Source: Azolla caroliniana
Lineage: Eukaryota; Polypodiophyta
Reading direction: 5' to 3'
Length of the DNA: 64,000 nt
NCBI GenBank assembly: GCA_043228905.1
Contig: JBHGNT010000004.1
Coordinates: 16,120,001-16,184,000 of the forward strand
Below are positions 42,122 to 51,551 of the stretch, one piece after another. The position numbers and the translations under genes are program-made. The first letter of the stretch is position 1; every line of letters starts with the position of its first letter. The notes beneath the pieces are model-generated. The model did no database searches. It saw nothing but the letters and a program-made list of their open reading frames with translations, and was not told the DNA's origin.

Positions 42122-43068
42122 ATGGATAGAGGAATGACTAGCTGGCTTCCGACGGAGAAGCTCGACAGAACCAACTACGCATCTTGGTCCTACAAGATGC
42201 ACCAGTACTTGCTCGGACACGGTTACTGGAGCTATGTCGATGGAGCAAATGACACATCACCCGATTCGACACACAAAGACTTCCCGACGTGGGAACAATC
42301 AGCCAGCAGAGTGTTGTACTGTTTCCCGTCTTGTGTGGGTGAAGAACTATTAACCTACGTTCTGGATGCAAAAACGCCGAAGGGTGTGTGGGAAAATCTG
42401 AAGAAGATCTTCGTCGCGAGCACCACAGCCAGGAAGCTTCAGCTCCGACAGGAGTTGAGAAACCTATGAGAACGCAATTTGTCGGTGGCTGACTATACCT
42501 CGAAGGTCAAGGACATATGCGACTCCTTAGCTTCCATCGATGTGAACATCGAGGAAAGCGAGATGGTCCTGGTCCGTCTCGGGGGTTTGGCGTCAAAGTT
42601 TGGAGTGTTCCGAACTGCTATGTGTACACAGGAGAATACACCGTCGTTTTTCGACTTACAGTCGATGCTCCTTATAGAGGAGAACCATGCGGGTGCGTCA
42701 ACAAGCACGCATGCCGACAACAAGATGTTGTACACGGAGGGAGAGAGGCCCCATGGTCATGGCGGACGAGGCGAGTCGGTACGCAATGGAGGCAGCCGAT
42801 GGGATCAAGGAAGAAGGCACCGAGGTGATGCCGACTACAATTCCGGACCCTCTGGAAACATGGGGAGTCGAGGCGACGAGAACCGGCAAGGGAAATCCGC
42901 CGCGGAATGTTGGTACTGTGGGGCCACAGGGAGAGCAAGTGTTGGAAAAAGCACGCCGATTTGGAGAGAACCAGGCCCGGAACAGGTTCCGGACAGACCG
43001 ACAAAGGAAATCGGCAACGATCGCACTACGCCGAATGAGCTGGAGAAGCCGGAAAAGGGTTAGTCTTC
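42122..43068 (+). pseudogene. C3 gag
   Basis: Starts MDRGMTSWLPTEKLDRTNYA. A stop at 42467 is followed, in another frame, by SVADYTSKVKDICDSLASID and a Gly/Arg-rich linker. Only the CWYC half of the zinc knuckle is in frame; a frameshift near 42930 loses the His-Cys half. Confidence 0.88.
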
Positions 43069-43851
43069 ATGACGAGACACGAAGCAAACTCAATGAAGAA
43101 GATCACCCCGAACTCGGAGGAGGTATGGTACGTCGACTCCGGCGCGTCAAATCACATGACGAGCCATAAGGAGTGGTTCTCGTACCTAGAAAAACTGATG
43201 CAACCGGGAGTAGTCGCAACCGGAGACGGCACTCCGCATCCGATCGCGAATGTCAGAGAAGTTCCCTTGAGCCATGTTGGGTAGAAAGGGAAACTCATGA
43301 ACATGCTACACGTTCCGACAATCACGAAGAACTTGGTGTCAGACGGACGGATCGTCGACCAGGGGATGCAGGTTCGGTTTACACATCCCGGGTGCTTCAT
43401 TGAGGAAGAAGGTCGAGTTATTGCGCAAGGACGCAGAGACGGGAGGATGTTTATCCTCGACTCTAGTGACGGTGGCACCGCAATGTTCGGGAAAGGACAA
43501 AAAGTCAAGTCGGACATTCACCTATGGCACAAGCGGATAGGCCACGTCAACGATCAACGACTTCAGGACCTACAATCAAAACAGGTGGTGTTCAGATTGC
43601 CCAAATTTAGTGGCCGGAAGGCACAAATTTGTGAAGCCTGCCAGCTTGGGAAGCAACACAGACTTCCCTTCCTCAACGAGTGTAACCAGAGCTGGAACAA
43701 GCTCGACTTGATACACTCCGATGTGTGGGGGCCGGCACAAAACGTTAGTCTTGGCGGGAGCCGATATTTCGTCTCCTTCATCGACGACTACACGCGGCAC
43801 ACGTGGATCTACCTCATTGAGAGGAAGAGCGAAGTCTTCGACTATTTCTAG
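43069..43851 (+). pseudogene. C3 protease and integrase N-terminal half
   Basis: Protease WYVDSGASNHMT with the catalytic Asp at 43134-43136. After a stop at 43282: LHVPTITKNLVSDGRIVDQG, the HHCC finger (LWHKRIGHVN to CEACQLGK), the first Asp (LDLIHSDVWGP) and FVSFIDDYTRH. Stop at 43849. Confidence 0.9.
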
Positions 43852-45220
43852 GACCTCAAAGGGTTCGTGGAAATGGACACAAGAAGGAAGATCAAGTGCC
43901 TGCGGTCGGATGGCGGAAAAGAATACTTTTCCAGTCAATTCAACGGTTATCTACAATAGATGGGAATTCGGCGCGAATTCAGTTGTAGATACACGCCGGA
44001 GCAAAACGGCGTGGCCGAGAGGAAAAATCGGTTGGTTGTGGAAGTGGTGCGGGCAATGATGGAAGAAAAGAGCTTGCCCAAGTTCTATTGGGCCGAGGCG
44101 GTACGAACCGCAATATACATCCAGAACTGGATTGGAGACAAAGTGTCAACGCATGAGCTATATTTTGGAACGAAGCCGAACTTGCGACACTTACGAGTTT
44201 TTGGTAGCATTGCGTATGTGCATGTGCCGAAGGAGAAACGGAGGAAGCTGGATGCAAAGGCCGAGAAATGTATCTTGGTCGGTTACTCGGACGAGCAGAA
44301 GGGTTATAAGTGTTATAACCCGCGCACCAAACAAGCGCGCGTGAGCCGCGACGTTGTGTTTGACGAGTCTACATCCTGGTACCTGCCTTCGACTCCAGAC
44401 CTCACCTCCAGTCCGAGTTCTGACGATGAGGTCAGCGAAGCCGAGATGCCTCCAGATGAGCCTGAAATCGGGATCCGCGAAGAGAGTCCGATTTTGTTTT
44501 GGTTAAGTGGATCGAATGAACGACTGAGTCGGTTCAACTAGTCCGATGAAGAGCCTGCGAGTAGTGGAGACTCGGCCGTGCATTCCCCGTGTAGGATGCC
44601 GAGGAGACGGCTAACGAGCAAAGAGAAAGGGAAGAAGAAGGTGTCGGATTCCGGCACGGATAGGAACGACTTAGACCGACGCGAGTCTGACTCCAAGGGA
44701 CGCGGTGATGGGTCTTCAAGAGTGAAGTCGGCGTCGGCCGAGAAGACCTTGACATCGGCTAATGACCGATTACGCCGATCTACCCACCAGAAGAACCTAA
44801 TTGTGTGGTTCGGATACAATGAGTACATGGCGCATCATTATGCGTACATGACCCGTGTAGCGGAAGTGCGTGAGCCGGAGAGCTACGCAGAAGTGGCTAA
44901 GGGCGTGAATTGGCACGCCGCGATGGAGGAAGAGATGCATGCATTGGCGTAAAACGAGACCTAAGACCTGGTTGATGCACCGAAGGGTGTGAAGCCAATC
45001 AGATGTAGGTGGGTGTACAAGGTCAAGTACAACACCGACGGCTCTGTCAACCGATACAAGCCCGGTTAGTGGCCAAAAGCTACGCGCAGAAACACGGCAT
45101 TGACTACGATGAGACGTTTGCGCCGGTCACGAAGATGACGCGGTAGCTGCGGCAAAGGGGTGGCACTTACATCAGATGGATGTAAAGAATACGTTCCTAC
45201 AAGGTGAGCTTGAGGAATAG
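43852..45220 (+). pseudogene. C3 integrase C-terminal half and RT start
   Basis: DGGKEYFSSQF holds the second Asp and EQNGVAERKNRLV the Glu (43960-44541 frame). Then come the FGSIAYVHVPKEKRRKLDAK region, an acidic linker, a Lys/Arg-rich segment and the RT entry (YMAHHYAYMTRVAEV, VKPIRCRWVYKVKYN). Stops and frameshifts occur at 43957, 44539, 44950 and 45066-45220. Confidence 0.87.
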
Positions 45221-46840
45221 GTGTACATGGTACAGCCCCCCCGATTTCACTCCGGAACGAACACGTCGGTAGTGTGCCGATTGAAGAAGTCCCTTTACGG
45301 ACTGAAGCAAGCCCCGTGTGCCTGGAACGCGAAGATCATGCAGCAACTGCATCGGATGGGCTTTGCAACGTCAAAATCGGACTCTTCCCTGTTCATTCGG
45401 AAAGGTCAACTCGGTCCGGTTAGCATTTTACTATATGTTGATGACTTGGTCATCACCGGCACCGACCTAGGTGAAATCGACCGCATGAAGCTCCAACTTG
45501 CGGCATCATTCAACATGAAGGATCTGGGGGACCTTCATTACTTCCTCGGGATCGAAGTGATCGGCACCCTCAAAGGCGTACTGATCAGCCAACATCATTA
45601 CGTGTTGAATATGCTCTTCAAATTCGGGATGGCGGACTGTAAGTCCGTCTCGACTCCTCTGGATAGAACTGTCAAACTTCGCCCCAATTCCGGAAAGGTA
45701 TGCGACCAGATGAGGTTCCGACAAATTGTCGGAAGCCTTATCTACTTGACAATCACCCGACCCGATCTCAGTTATCTGGTCGGGGTGATCAGTCAGTTCA
45801 TGGCACGACCTACCGAGGAGCACCTTCAGTGTGCGCAACGCGTATTGCGGTACGTAAGCGGCAGTAAGGACCGGGGACTGCTATATCGGACCGGTACAGC
45901 CTCGCAGTTGGTCGGCTACACCGATGCTGATTGGGCTGGCAACGCCGCCGATCGCCGATCCACGTCCGGATATGCGTTCTCTCTTGGGAGTGTTGCGATA
46001 GCGTGGAGCAGTAAGAAGCAGCCGACAGTTGCACTGTCGAGCACCGAAGCTGAGTATAGAGGAGCGGTTGTCGCGACATGCGAAGCCATATGCTTGAAGC
46101 AGCTACTTAAGGATCTACAGTTGGAGGTGTCCGATCCAACGACTATCTACTGCGACAACCTCAGCATCATCCAGCTCGCGAAGAACCCCGTTTTCCACGT
46201 ACGGACCAAGCACATTGAGGTGCACTACCATTTTGTCCGTGAGCGTGTCCTTTCTGGTGAAGTCGAACTTCAGTATGTTCCGACGGATCGGCAAACTGCC
46301 TACATCTTCACCAAGCCTCCTGGTCTAGACAAGTTGCGGCAATTCTCGGGTACGCTTGGGTTGCGTCACCTCAACGTGCCGAACATGAGGGGGAGAGACG
46401 TCCCGAATGACCACGGAAGAGGGAGAGAAGTTCCGGAAGACGAAGACCTCGACACCGAGTCGGATGACAAATTCGACTTCGGATCAGCTAAAGAAGCCGA
46501 GGGCGGATCCACGGAAAAGCCGAAGCCAATCAAGTATGGGGGAGATGACGTCGTCAAGGGCAAGAAGATCGAAGATGAGTTGGAGACATCCAACTCGGAC
46601 AAGAGAGAAAACCGATTGGAGCTAGCCGAGTCGTTTTGGATGTTTGATTCGGATACACTGAATCAACTGAGGGCCAAGCGGAAAAGAAGGCAGCAGGAGA
46701 AGCGCCAACACCGTGACAACAAGGGAGTTGTGAAGGGCTGTGGGAGCAAACAAGCCGACGGGAAGGGTCGAAGCGCGCAGAGTCGAACAGGCCGAGGAGC
46801 GCGAGTGAGGCGTGGAGCCAGGAGGAACCGGAGCGATTGA
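45221..46840 (+). CDS. C3 RT and RNase H with a long charged tail
   Basis: Open frame of 539 codons; the listed ATG is internal to RT. It has KKSLYGLKQAP, the catalytic LLYVDDLVITG (about residues 70-80), MKDLGDLHYFLGIEV, then RNase H with ADWAGNAADRRSTSGY, LSSTEAEYRGA, YCDNLSIIQLAKN and RTKHIEV. After FSGTLGLRHLN, where copia proteins normally end, some 155 more residues follow: acidic, then Lys/Arg-rich, ending ARVRRGARRNRSD. The PPT (gagcttgagggggag, 46869-46883) follows. RT lacks its first part in this frame. Confidence 0.88.
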   Translation: MYMVQPPRFHSGTNTSVVCRLKKSLYGLKQAPCAWNAKIMQQLHRMGFATSKSDSSLFIRKGQLGPVSILLYVDDLVITGTDLGEIDRMKLQLAASFNMKDLGDLHYFLGIEVIGTLKGVLISQHHYVLNMLFKFGMADCKSVSTPLDRTVKLRPNSGKVCDQMRFRQIVGSLIYLTITRPDLSYLVGVISQFMARPTEEHLQCAQRVLRYVSGSKDRGLLYRTGTASQLVGYTDADWAGNAADRRSTSGYAFSLGSVAIAWSSKKQPTVALSSTEAEYRGAVVATCEAICLKQLLKDLQLEVSDPTTIYCDNLSIIQLAKNPVFHVRTKHIEVHYHFVRERVLSGEVELQYVPTDRQTAYIFTKPPGLDKLRQFSGTLGLRHLNVPNMRGRDVPNDHGRGREVPEDEDLDTESDDKFDFGSAKEAEGGSTEKPKPIKYGGDDVVKGKKIEDELETSNSDKRENRLELAESFWMFDSDTLNQLRAKRKRRQQEKRQHRDNKGVVKGCGSKQADGKGRSAQSRTGRGARVRRGARRNRSD

Positions 46841-46883
46841 TCCGGAAGATCCCGAAGAGCCTCAAGTTGAGCTTGAGGGGGAG

Positions 46884-47324
46884 TGTTGAGAGACAAGCTC
46901 AACATCGGCCGGATCAGCTGAGCAAGCCAAGGACCGGATCAGTTGGGACCGATCAGTTAGGCCGGACCGGTGCGTAAAACGGATACGCAAACCGGTGCGT
47001 AACGAGAGGCCGTATCGGTGCGTAAACCGAAAGGCCGTTAGAAGAGATATTCCTCGTAAGGAATAGTTTTGGGAGTAAGTGTCAAGGCTCATTTATGAGC
47101 AGTTAAGTACTGTCAGTACTTGTGTCAACCCGATTGTAAGGGCTTGTATAAAAGGTGCTCAATGAGCACGGTGTATGTATAGAGAGTTAGTATTTTTTGA
47201 ATTGAGGTTTTTGTGTGTTCTCTCTCTGTCTCTCCCGCGTACTGTGCATACTCAAGCTCTCCATTAAACCTGCGTATTTTCTGTGTGTTTGGTTTTCTAT
47301 TGCTTCCGCACATAATCTTTTACA
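46884..47324 (+). repeat. 3' LTR of C3
   Basis: 441 bp, TGTTGAG to TTTACA, TATA box at 47147-47154. It has an extra block near 46990-47030 (cgtaacgagaggccgtatcgg) not in the 5' LTR. Confidence 0.93.
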
Positions 47325-48029
47325 GTTATCAACAACATGATTGGAGTAATATTCTACATCTCGCTGAGTTTACATACAATAACACAAAACACACTTCTAC
47401 CAAGGTTACACCTTTCTTTGTGTACACCGGCAACCATCCTCGATGGTGTATCTTGGATTTTCCCAAGGTCGCTCAAAACTCTAGTGCTGAGCATCATCTT
47501 CATCGACTACATCGAATTCAGTTAGCATTATCTTCACATCTTCAAACAGCTTAAGCACAACATAAGACCAACGTTGATCGCCATTGTCTTAAGTCACCTT
47601 TCAAGGTTGATAATGATTATCAACGCTTAGGTCCTTTTCTCATCACTACACGTATTAACGATGCCACCTTTCGTCTTAATCTTCTAGCATACATGTGGCT
47701 TCACCTAGTTTTTCATAACTCTCTTTTGGAGCCTTGTCGCACCTCTTCCATTCCAAATCGTGTCGTGCCACCTCCGCCCTCTGTCCAACTTGTTGATGGC
47801 CCTGAATACGAGGTAGCTGCTATTCTCGATTCAAAGATTGTGCGAAATAAGCTCTCTATTATCTGGTTGATTGGGTAGGCTATCCTCCAAGTGATCGCAC
47901 TTGGGAACCCATCAATAATGTTTCTAATGCTCAAGCTCTTGTCAAAGACTTCCATCGCCGTTATCCAAACATACCGGGCCCTACATTGTTAACGACGACT
48001 TCCACTCGTCGTTCTCGAAGGGGAGATAG
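47325..48029 (+). pseudogene. G4 integrase C-terminal part and chromodomain
   Basis: Resumes after C3: QQHDWSNILHLAEFTYNNTKH, then KSPFKVDNDYQRLGPFLI (integrase C-terminal, SH3-like) and a chromodomain at the end: YEVAAILDSKIVRNKL, YLVDWVGYPPSDRTWEPINNV, HRRYP. Chromodomains bind histone marks and guide insertion in this gypsy branch. Frameshifts at 47550 and 47860 break it. The PPT cgaaggggagatag (48016-48029) follows. Confidence 0.9.
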
Positions 48030-48103
48030 TGTCATGAATACATAAGCATCATGAATATACAAGCATCATGGCTTCACTTGGGCTTGAACCCAAGACCTTG
48101 AAT
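48030..48103 (+). repeat. Truncated 3' LTR of G4
   Basis: Matches the first 74 bp of the 5' LTR (37312 onward), then stops at aagaccttg, where copia RNase H sequence starts. Confidence 0.88.
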
Positions 48104-48318
48104 CCAGATGTAGACCGGCCGGTGTCCGCATCACCCGACATGTCTGAATCGGGGAATCCTTCCAATAGAGGTTTACCAGAGCCGAACTGGAGGCACATGC
48201 TCGAGGTGACTTTCAGGTACCCGAGTATCCACTTGACTATTGCTCAGTGGTCCTTTCTCGAATTGCTCATGAACCGGCTGACCACTCCGATTGCATATCC
48301 GATGTCTGGCAAGGTACA
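48104..48318 (-). pseudogene. Copia RT/RNase H scrap, C2 family (L)
   Basis: The minus strand reads LPDIGYAIGVVSRFMSN, VKWILGYLKVTSSMCL, FGSGKPLLEGFPDSDMSGDADTGRSTSGF, shown here as blocks; it matches C2 27000-27215 closely. The left end is cut by the G4 LTR and the right end by the E5 LTR. Confidence 0.85.
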
Positions 48319-48806
48319 TGTTACCGATACGAAACACTGTCTATCTCAGTCCTTCGAGATAGACCTCGAGGTGATTGTGTTGCAAGGTATGCCATCACAC
48401 GAGGCATGTGTCGTACTCCGTTGGTTTCATAACAATGCGTAGCTATTGGTGAAGGTTCACGGCTACGACCGAGAACCTGAGTGCGCTACTACGCTACTCG
48501 TGCCCTATGCTTACAGAGACGTACTTACGAATAGTACACAGATTACACAAGACAGCATGGGTAGCCCAGACATAGAAAATCAGAGAAGATAAGATACTAT
48601 TAGAAAAGAAAACCTCACGCTCCAAAATTACACGTTGCCTCTTACAGAGGATTTCTGCCTATACACAGGGCGTTCAGCCGTTCATGCTTCCCGCGTGAAC
48701 CGTTACAATTCTTTTCTTAATGCTTCTAATATATTTATGCATTCTGTTCAGCGGTTACAATTCCGGCGAACAACACCTGGCACGCCTATGGGACACTGCC
48801 ATGGCA
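48319..48806 (-). repeat. 3' LTR of E5
   Basis: 488 bp. Element-strand ends are TGCCATGGCA and ATCGGTAACA, matching the E1 LTR. The PPT beside it reads gagggatggg on the element strand. Confidence 0.85.
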
Positions 48807-49365
48807 CGTCAAACCCATCCCTCTATTCATCCTCCAAGATGTCCAGGATGTTCGGTTCCGCTCGCACGTTCCGGTCCGGAGATGGCGTAATGTCCGTTGG
48901 TGCTTCGTTGCTTTGTTGCGCATCCTATCCCTGCTCGGCCGTTGTGCGGGTTTCTATGTTGTCCAATTCTCCTTGCGTAGTTGGACCCAGCTCTGCTGGC
49001 TCGTTGTCATCTACTACAGTTGGCACTTCCATCTGTGGACAAGCGGTTGACTGAGGCTCTATCCTATCCATATCGTTCTCTATGTTGCCTGGTGTAGTTG
49101 TCATTTCCGGTGAATTGGGTTGAGGCTCCCCGTGCTCAATGGAATCGGTATCGAGTACCGTAGTAGGCTCCGAACGTTGTTGCTCACTCCTGATCTCCAT
49201 TAGTCGGCTGAAAATATCTTCTTGACTTTCCCCGAAGTCGTCTAAGAGCTATGCAAGTTCCTCGGAGTGTTGGTCCGCTAGCATGCGATAATCTTGTGCT
49301 AGGTCCTCGCGTACTGCCGCAATGCCTTCCTCATTGAGTTTGTAGAAACCTCGGCCTTCTTTCCT
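48807..49365 (-). pseudogene. E5 ORF3, acidic tail
   Basis: The frame 49200-48925 and its continuation align with the E1 tail: GEPQPNSPEMTTTPGNIEND, then PSPDRNVRAEPNILDILEDE at the end. Between 49200 and 49365 is a broken join with the coiled coil (LADQHSEELA, LLDDFGESQEDIFSRL in parts). Confidence 0.75.
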
Positions 49366-50223
49366 TCAATTCTCCCAGTCTGCCCGGTAGGTATGCAACT
49401 TTGCCGCTTGTGTTGCCCACGCCATCCAACCTTTGTCTAGCGTCGTTTTTAATTGCGCCGTAAACCTCTCCCGATTTGTTTGAAGAAGTATGCGTACGTT
49501 ATCTGTTTTCACTTGGGAGCGGTTTTGCGCTTCTTCCAAGTTTTTTTTGAGGTTTTTGATTTCTCGCTTATTAACCGCAGCCGCTTCCTCATAATGGTTT
49601 TTCATCTCTACCCATATCTGGAATTCTTTCAAGTGGATTTCTTCCAGCCGGCCCATTTCATTGTTCAGGCGGACTTCTACCTGCTGCGTCACCTCCTGTT
49701 CCCATACAAACTGCTCGTCGTACCACGCTTTCTTCTTTTCCAATAACTCCTGGAGTCCTGAGATTCCCGCTTCCGACTTTTGGGCTTCCTCCCATAGCTT
49801 GTTGTTTTCTTCTTTCGTGTTGGTGTGCGTTGTTGCCTCCACTTCGAGTGCCTTCACTGCCCTTCGGCCTTTGGCCCAAATGTTCGTTTCTCTATCGGAG
49901 GATTGGCAGAGTTCGGAGTGGAGGCAATCCATCTCAGACTCCCCAAGACGCGTAACCCTTTTTGCTTTAGCGGCGATGGCCTTTTGTGCTGCAATCTCCT
50001 CTTGTAGGGTTATCAACGTGTCTTCGTTGGATGCTGGTTTGGGGTTTTGCGGTGCCATAGTGACAATGTGTTCTAGCTCCGTAATGCGCTCTTGGGGCTT
50101 CTGTAATTGGGCTTGAGTCAGCTTGACTGTTTTCCAAACATTTTTTTTCTTGATAGCCATATCCTTGGCGCCCATACTGACTCTAGCCAATTCCCGATGG
50201 GCCTCGACAAGGGCCGCATTCAA
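49366..50223 (-). CDS. E5 ORF3, coiled-coil part
   Basis: Open 285-codon frame, the best copy of this region. From NAALVEAHRELARVSMGAKD it runs through long heptad-rich stretches (KKNVWKTVKLTQAQLQK, ERITELEH, the EEIAAQKAIAAKAKR region, EIHLKEFQIWVEM) to RERFTAQLKTTLDKGWMAWATQAA. It is predicted to be almost all helix, rich in Glu, Lys, Gln and Ala. It is the middle of a larger protein, not a gene alone. Its function is unknown to me; a structural or particle-associated role is only inference. Confidence 0.75.
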   Translation of the reverse strand: MNAALVEAHRELARVSMGAKDMAIKKKNVWKTVKLTQAQLQKPQERITELEHIVTMAPQNPKPASNEDTLITLQEEIAAQKAIAAKAKRVTRLGESEMDCLHSELCQSSDRETNIWAKGRRAVKALEVEATTHTNTKEENNKLWEEAQKSEAGISGLQELLEKKKAWYDEQFVWEQEVTQQVEVRLNNEMGRLEEIHLKEFQIWVEMKNHYEEAAAVNKREIKNLKKNLEEAQNRSQVKTDNVRILLQTNRERFTAQLKTTLDKGWMAWATQAAKLHTYRADWEN

Positions 50224-50634
50224 TGGGGGTAGTTCAATGTGATACCATACTGCAATAACGCATTGAACTCATGTGCTGTGTCCAGAATGTCTGGATATGT
50301 CAGGACTTCCCTTTCCGTCGTAAGACTCCTTTGCCCCGTTGAGATTGTGCCGTAATGATGGGTCGTGGTTCGCGGAATATCTCTAGTGTCGTAGTGGGCT
50401 CTGTGGGGGCGGTCATTTCGGTGGTGATGGTCGTATCTTTTACCAATCCGCGACCGTCCTTTTGGTCTAATTGTCGTCGTTTGGGTTTGGGACTGTCACC
50501 GGCAGGCTCTTGCTCCGCTACTATCATGGAGGGTTGCCTCTCCGCATCTTTGGCCGGTGGTTCCTTCTGTGTCGTCCGTTGGGTGGTAGGAGAAAGTTGT
50601 GCTTCTTCCTCCCATTCGGTGGTAGCTAACTCTA
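50224..50634 (-). pseudogene. E5 ORF3, linker
   Basis: Thr/Pro/Lys-rich region. The frame 50527-50300 has EPAGDSPKPKRRQLDQKDGRG and TEPTTTLEIFREPRPIITAQS. E1 18400-18640 has the same order with stops. Probably disordered. Confidence 0.65.
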
Positions 50635-51300
50635 CTAGCTGTCGTTTCGCGGATCACAGTGGAGGCATCTGTTCGCTTGGTGTGGGGGCGGGGCAGTCCA
50701 CGAGGACGAAATAGTACGGTAAGGTACTATTGAATGATCGGTCTGAGTTTTTTTTCCAGCTTGATATGCGTAGAGTCCTTCCCTAAGTGTTGGCCCCGTG
50801 ATTACACCCCAGTCTATGGCACGTCCTTCGAAGGTTTCGATGATGACCCCTGCTTTTTGTTTAGGCATCCTGTATACATTGACGTGTACACACCCGACCT
50901 CCAGTAGGAACTTGGCGACTTCCCGAAAAAATGGATTTGGAATATCCTTCATTCTGTATGCTTTAGCCGATGTTGAATATTCTCCAAAGTATTTCTCGAG
51001 GATTTCTGCACGAGAAATTTCGAAGTGTTTTTCCCCTATCACCGATAACCCGAGTTTCTTCTGAACAGTGGCGTTCGTTACTATGTCTATATTCAACTTC
51101 TTGGCTATGTCAAAAGCCTCAGGGTGTGGTGGCGCTTCGACGACCTTGATATAGCCCTCAAACCCCTTTTCTAGGAGCCATCTGCGTAGAGCTGCAAAGA
51201 TAATGATCGGCATCGGGGGTGGATGGGGCTCGTGAAGGTTAGTCGAAGACCATAGGTTATGGTAAGCGCGAGCTCTGTTGTATGGTGGAGAGCGAGGCAA
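50635..51300 (-). CDS. E5 ORF3, N-terminal domain of unknown type
   Basis: Open frame of 221 codons. The likely true start is the Met of MPIIIFAALRRWLLEKGFEG, since the 30 residues before it are low complexity. Mixed alpha/beta look: IKVVEAPPHPEAFDIAKKL, LGLSVIGEKHFEISRAEILEKYFG, IPNPFFREVAKFLLEVGCVHVNV, then FEGRAIDWGVITGPTLREGLY. It aligns with E1 at PHPE and DWGVITGP. I do not recognise a catalytic motif; it lies where envelope-like genes occur in other gypsy elements, but no clear signal peptide or membrane anchor is seen. Confidence 0.72.
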   Translation of the reverse strand: MPRSPPYNRARAYHNLWSSTNLHEPHPPPMPIIIFAALRRWLLEKGFEGYIKVVEAPPHPEAFDIAKKLNIDIVTNATVQKKLGLSVIGEKHFEISRAEILEKYFGEYSTSAKAYRMKDIPNPFFREVAKFLLEVGCVHVNVYRMPKQKAGVIIETFEGRAIDWGVITGPTLREGLYAYQAGKKTQTDHSIVPYRTISSSWTAPPPHQANRCLHCDPRNDS

Positions 51301-51551
51301 GCGAGAAGAGCGAAGAGAACGAGGAGAGGTTTGTTGTCTGCAATGTGCAGAAAACCTTCTGGTTTCCTATTTTTGTGGTTTCGTAGTGCCACGTGTTCTT
51401 GCCCTAGAAATTTGTACATGCATAAAGCCCCTTTTAATAGTCATCACTACCTTCTCTCTCTTTTTTTCTTTCTTTCTTTTTTTTCTTTTTTTAACGGTTA
51501 AATACATTATTACTATTTGCAGTATTTTACAAGTGGCCACCAGCTTATTAA
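51301..51551 (-). other. Spacer between pol and ORF3 of E5
   Basis: Contains a purine run of about 45 bases on the element strand (51447-51493) and the block agaaggttttctgcaca shared with E1. A frame 51419-51171 reads PLLVLFALLACLAL, hydrophobic, but overlaps the ORF3 frame and is probably chance. Confidence 0.55.

Larger units (their letters stand above)
41511..47324 (+). mobile_element. Copia element C3, complete
   Basis: Plus-strand Ty1/copia with LTRs 41511-42039 and 46884-47324, PBS, gag, protease, integrase, RT, RNase H, C-terminal tail and PPT. The flanks GTTTT (41506-41510) and GTTAT (47325-47329) are a 5-bp duplication with one change. It is the reference for family C in this window. 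Confidence 0.94.
37312..48103 (+). mobile_element. Chromovirus-type gypsy G4, interrupted by C3
   Basis: Plus-strand Ty3/gypsy with gag, zinc knuckle, protease, RT, RNase H, integrase and a C-terminal chromodomain. 5' LTR at 37312, 3' LTR starting at 48030 and cut after about 74 bp. C3 splits the integrase. It inserted in the LINE. Confidence 0.92.

Noticed and set aside
48068-48442. 124-codon plus-strand frame as a gene
   Set aside because: It crosses the G4 LTR, copia scrap and E5 LTR; antisense to RT/RNase H in its middle.
50635-51300. ORF3 as a proven envelope protein
   Set aside because: No clear signal peptide, furin-like site or transmembrane anchor in a consistent frame; position alone is not enough.
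51171-51419. Signal-peptide-like frame PLLVLFALLACLAL
   Set aside because: Overlaps the ORF3 domain in another frame and is not kept open in E1 beyond a short block.
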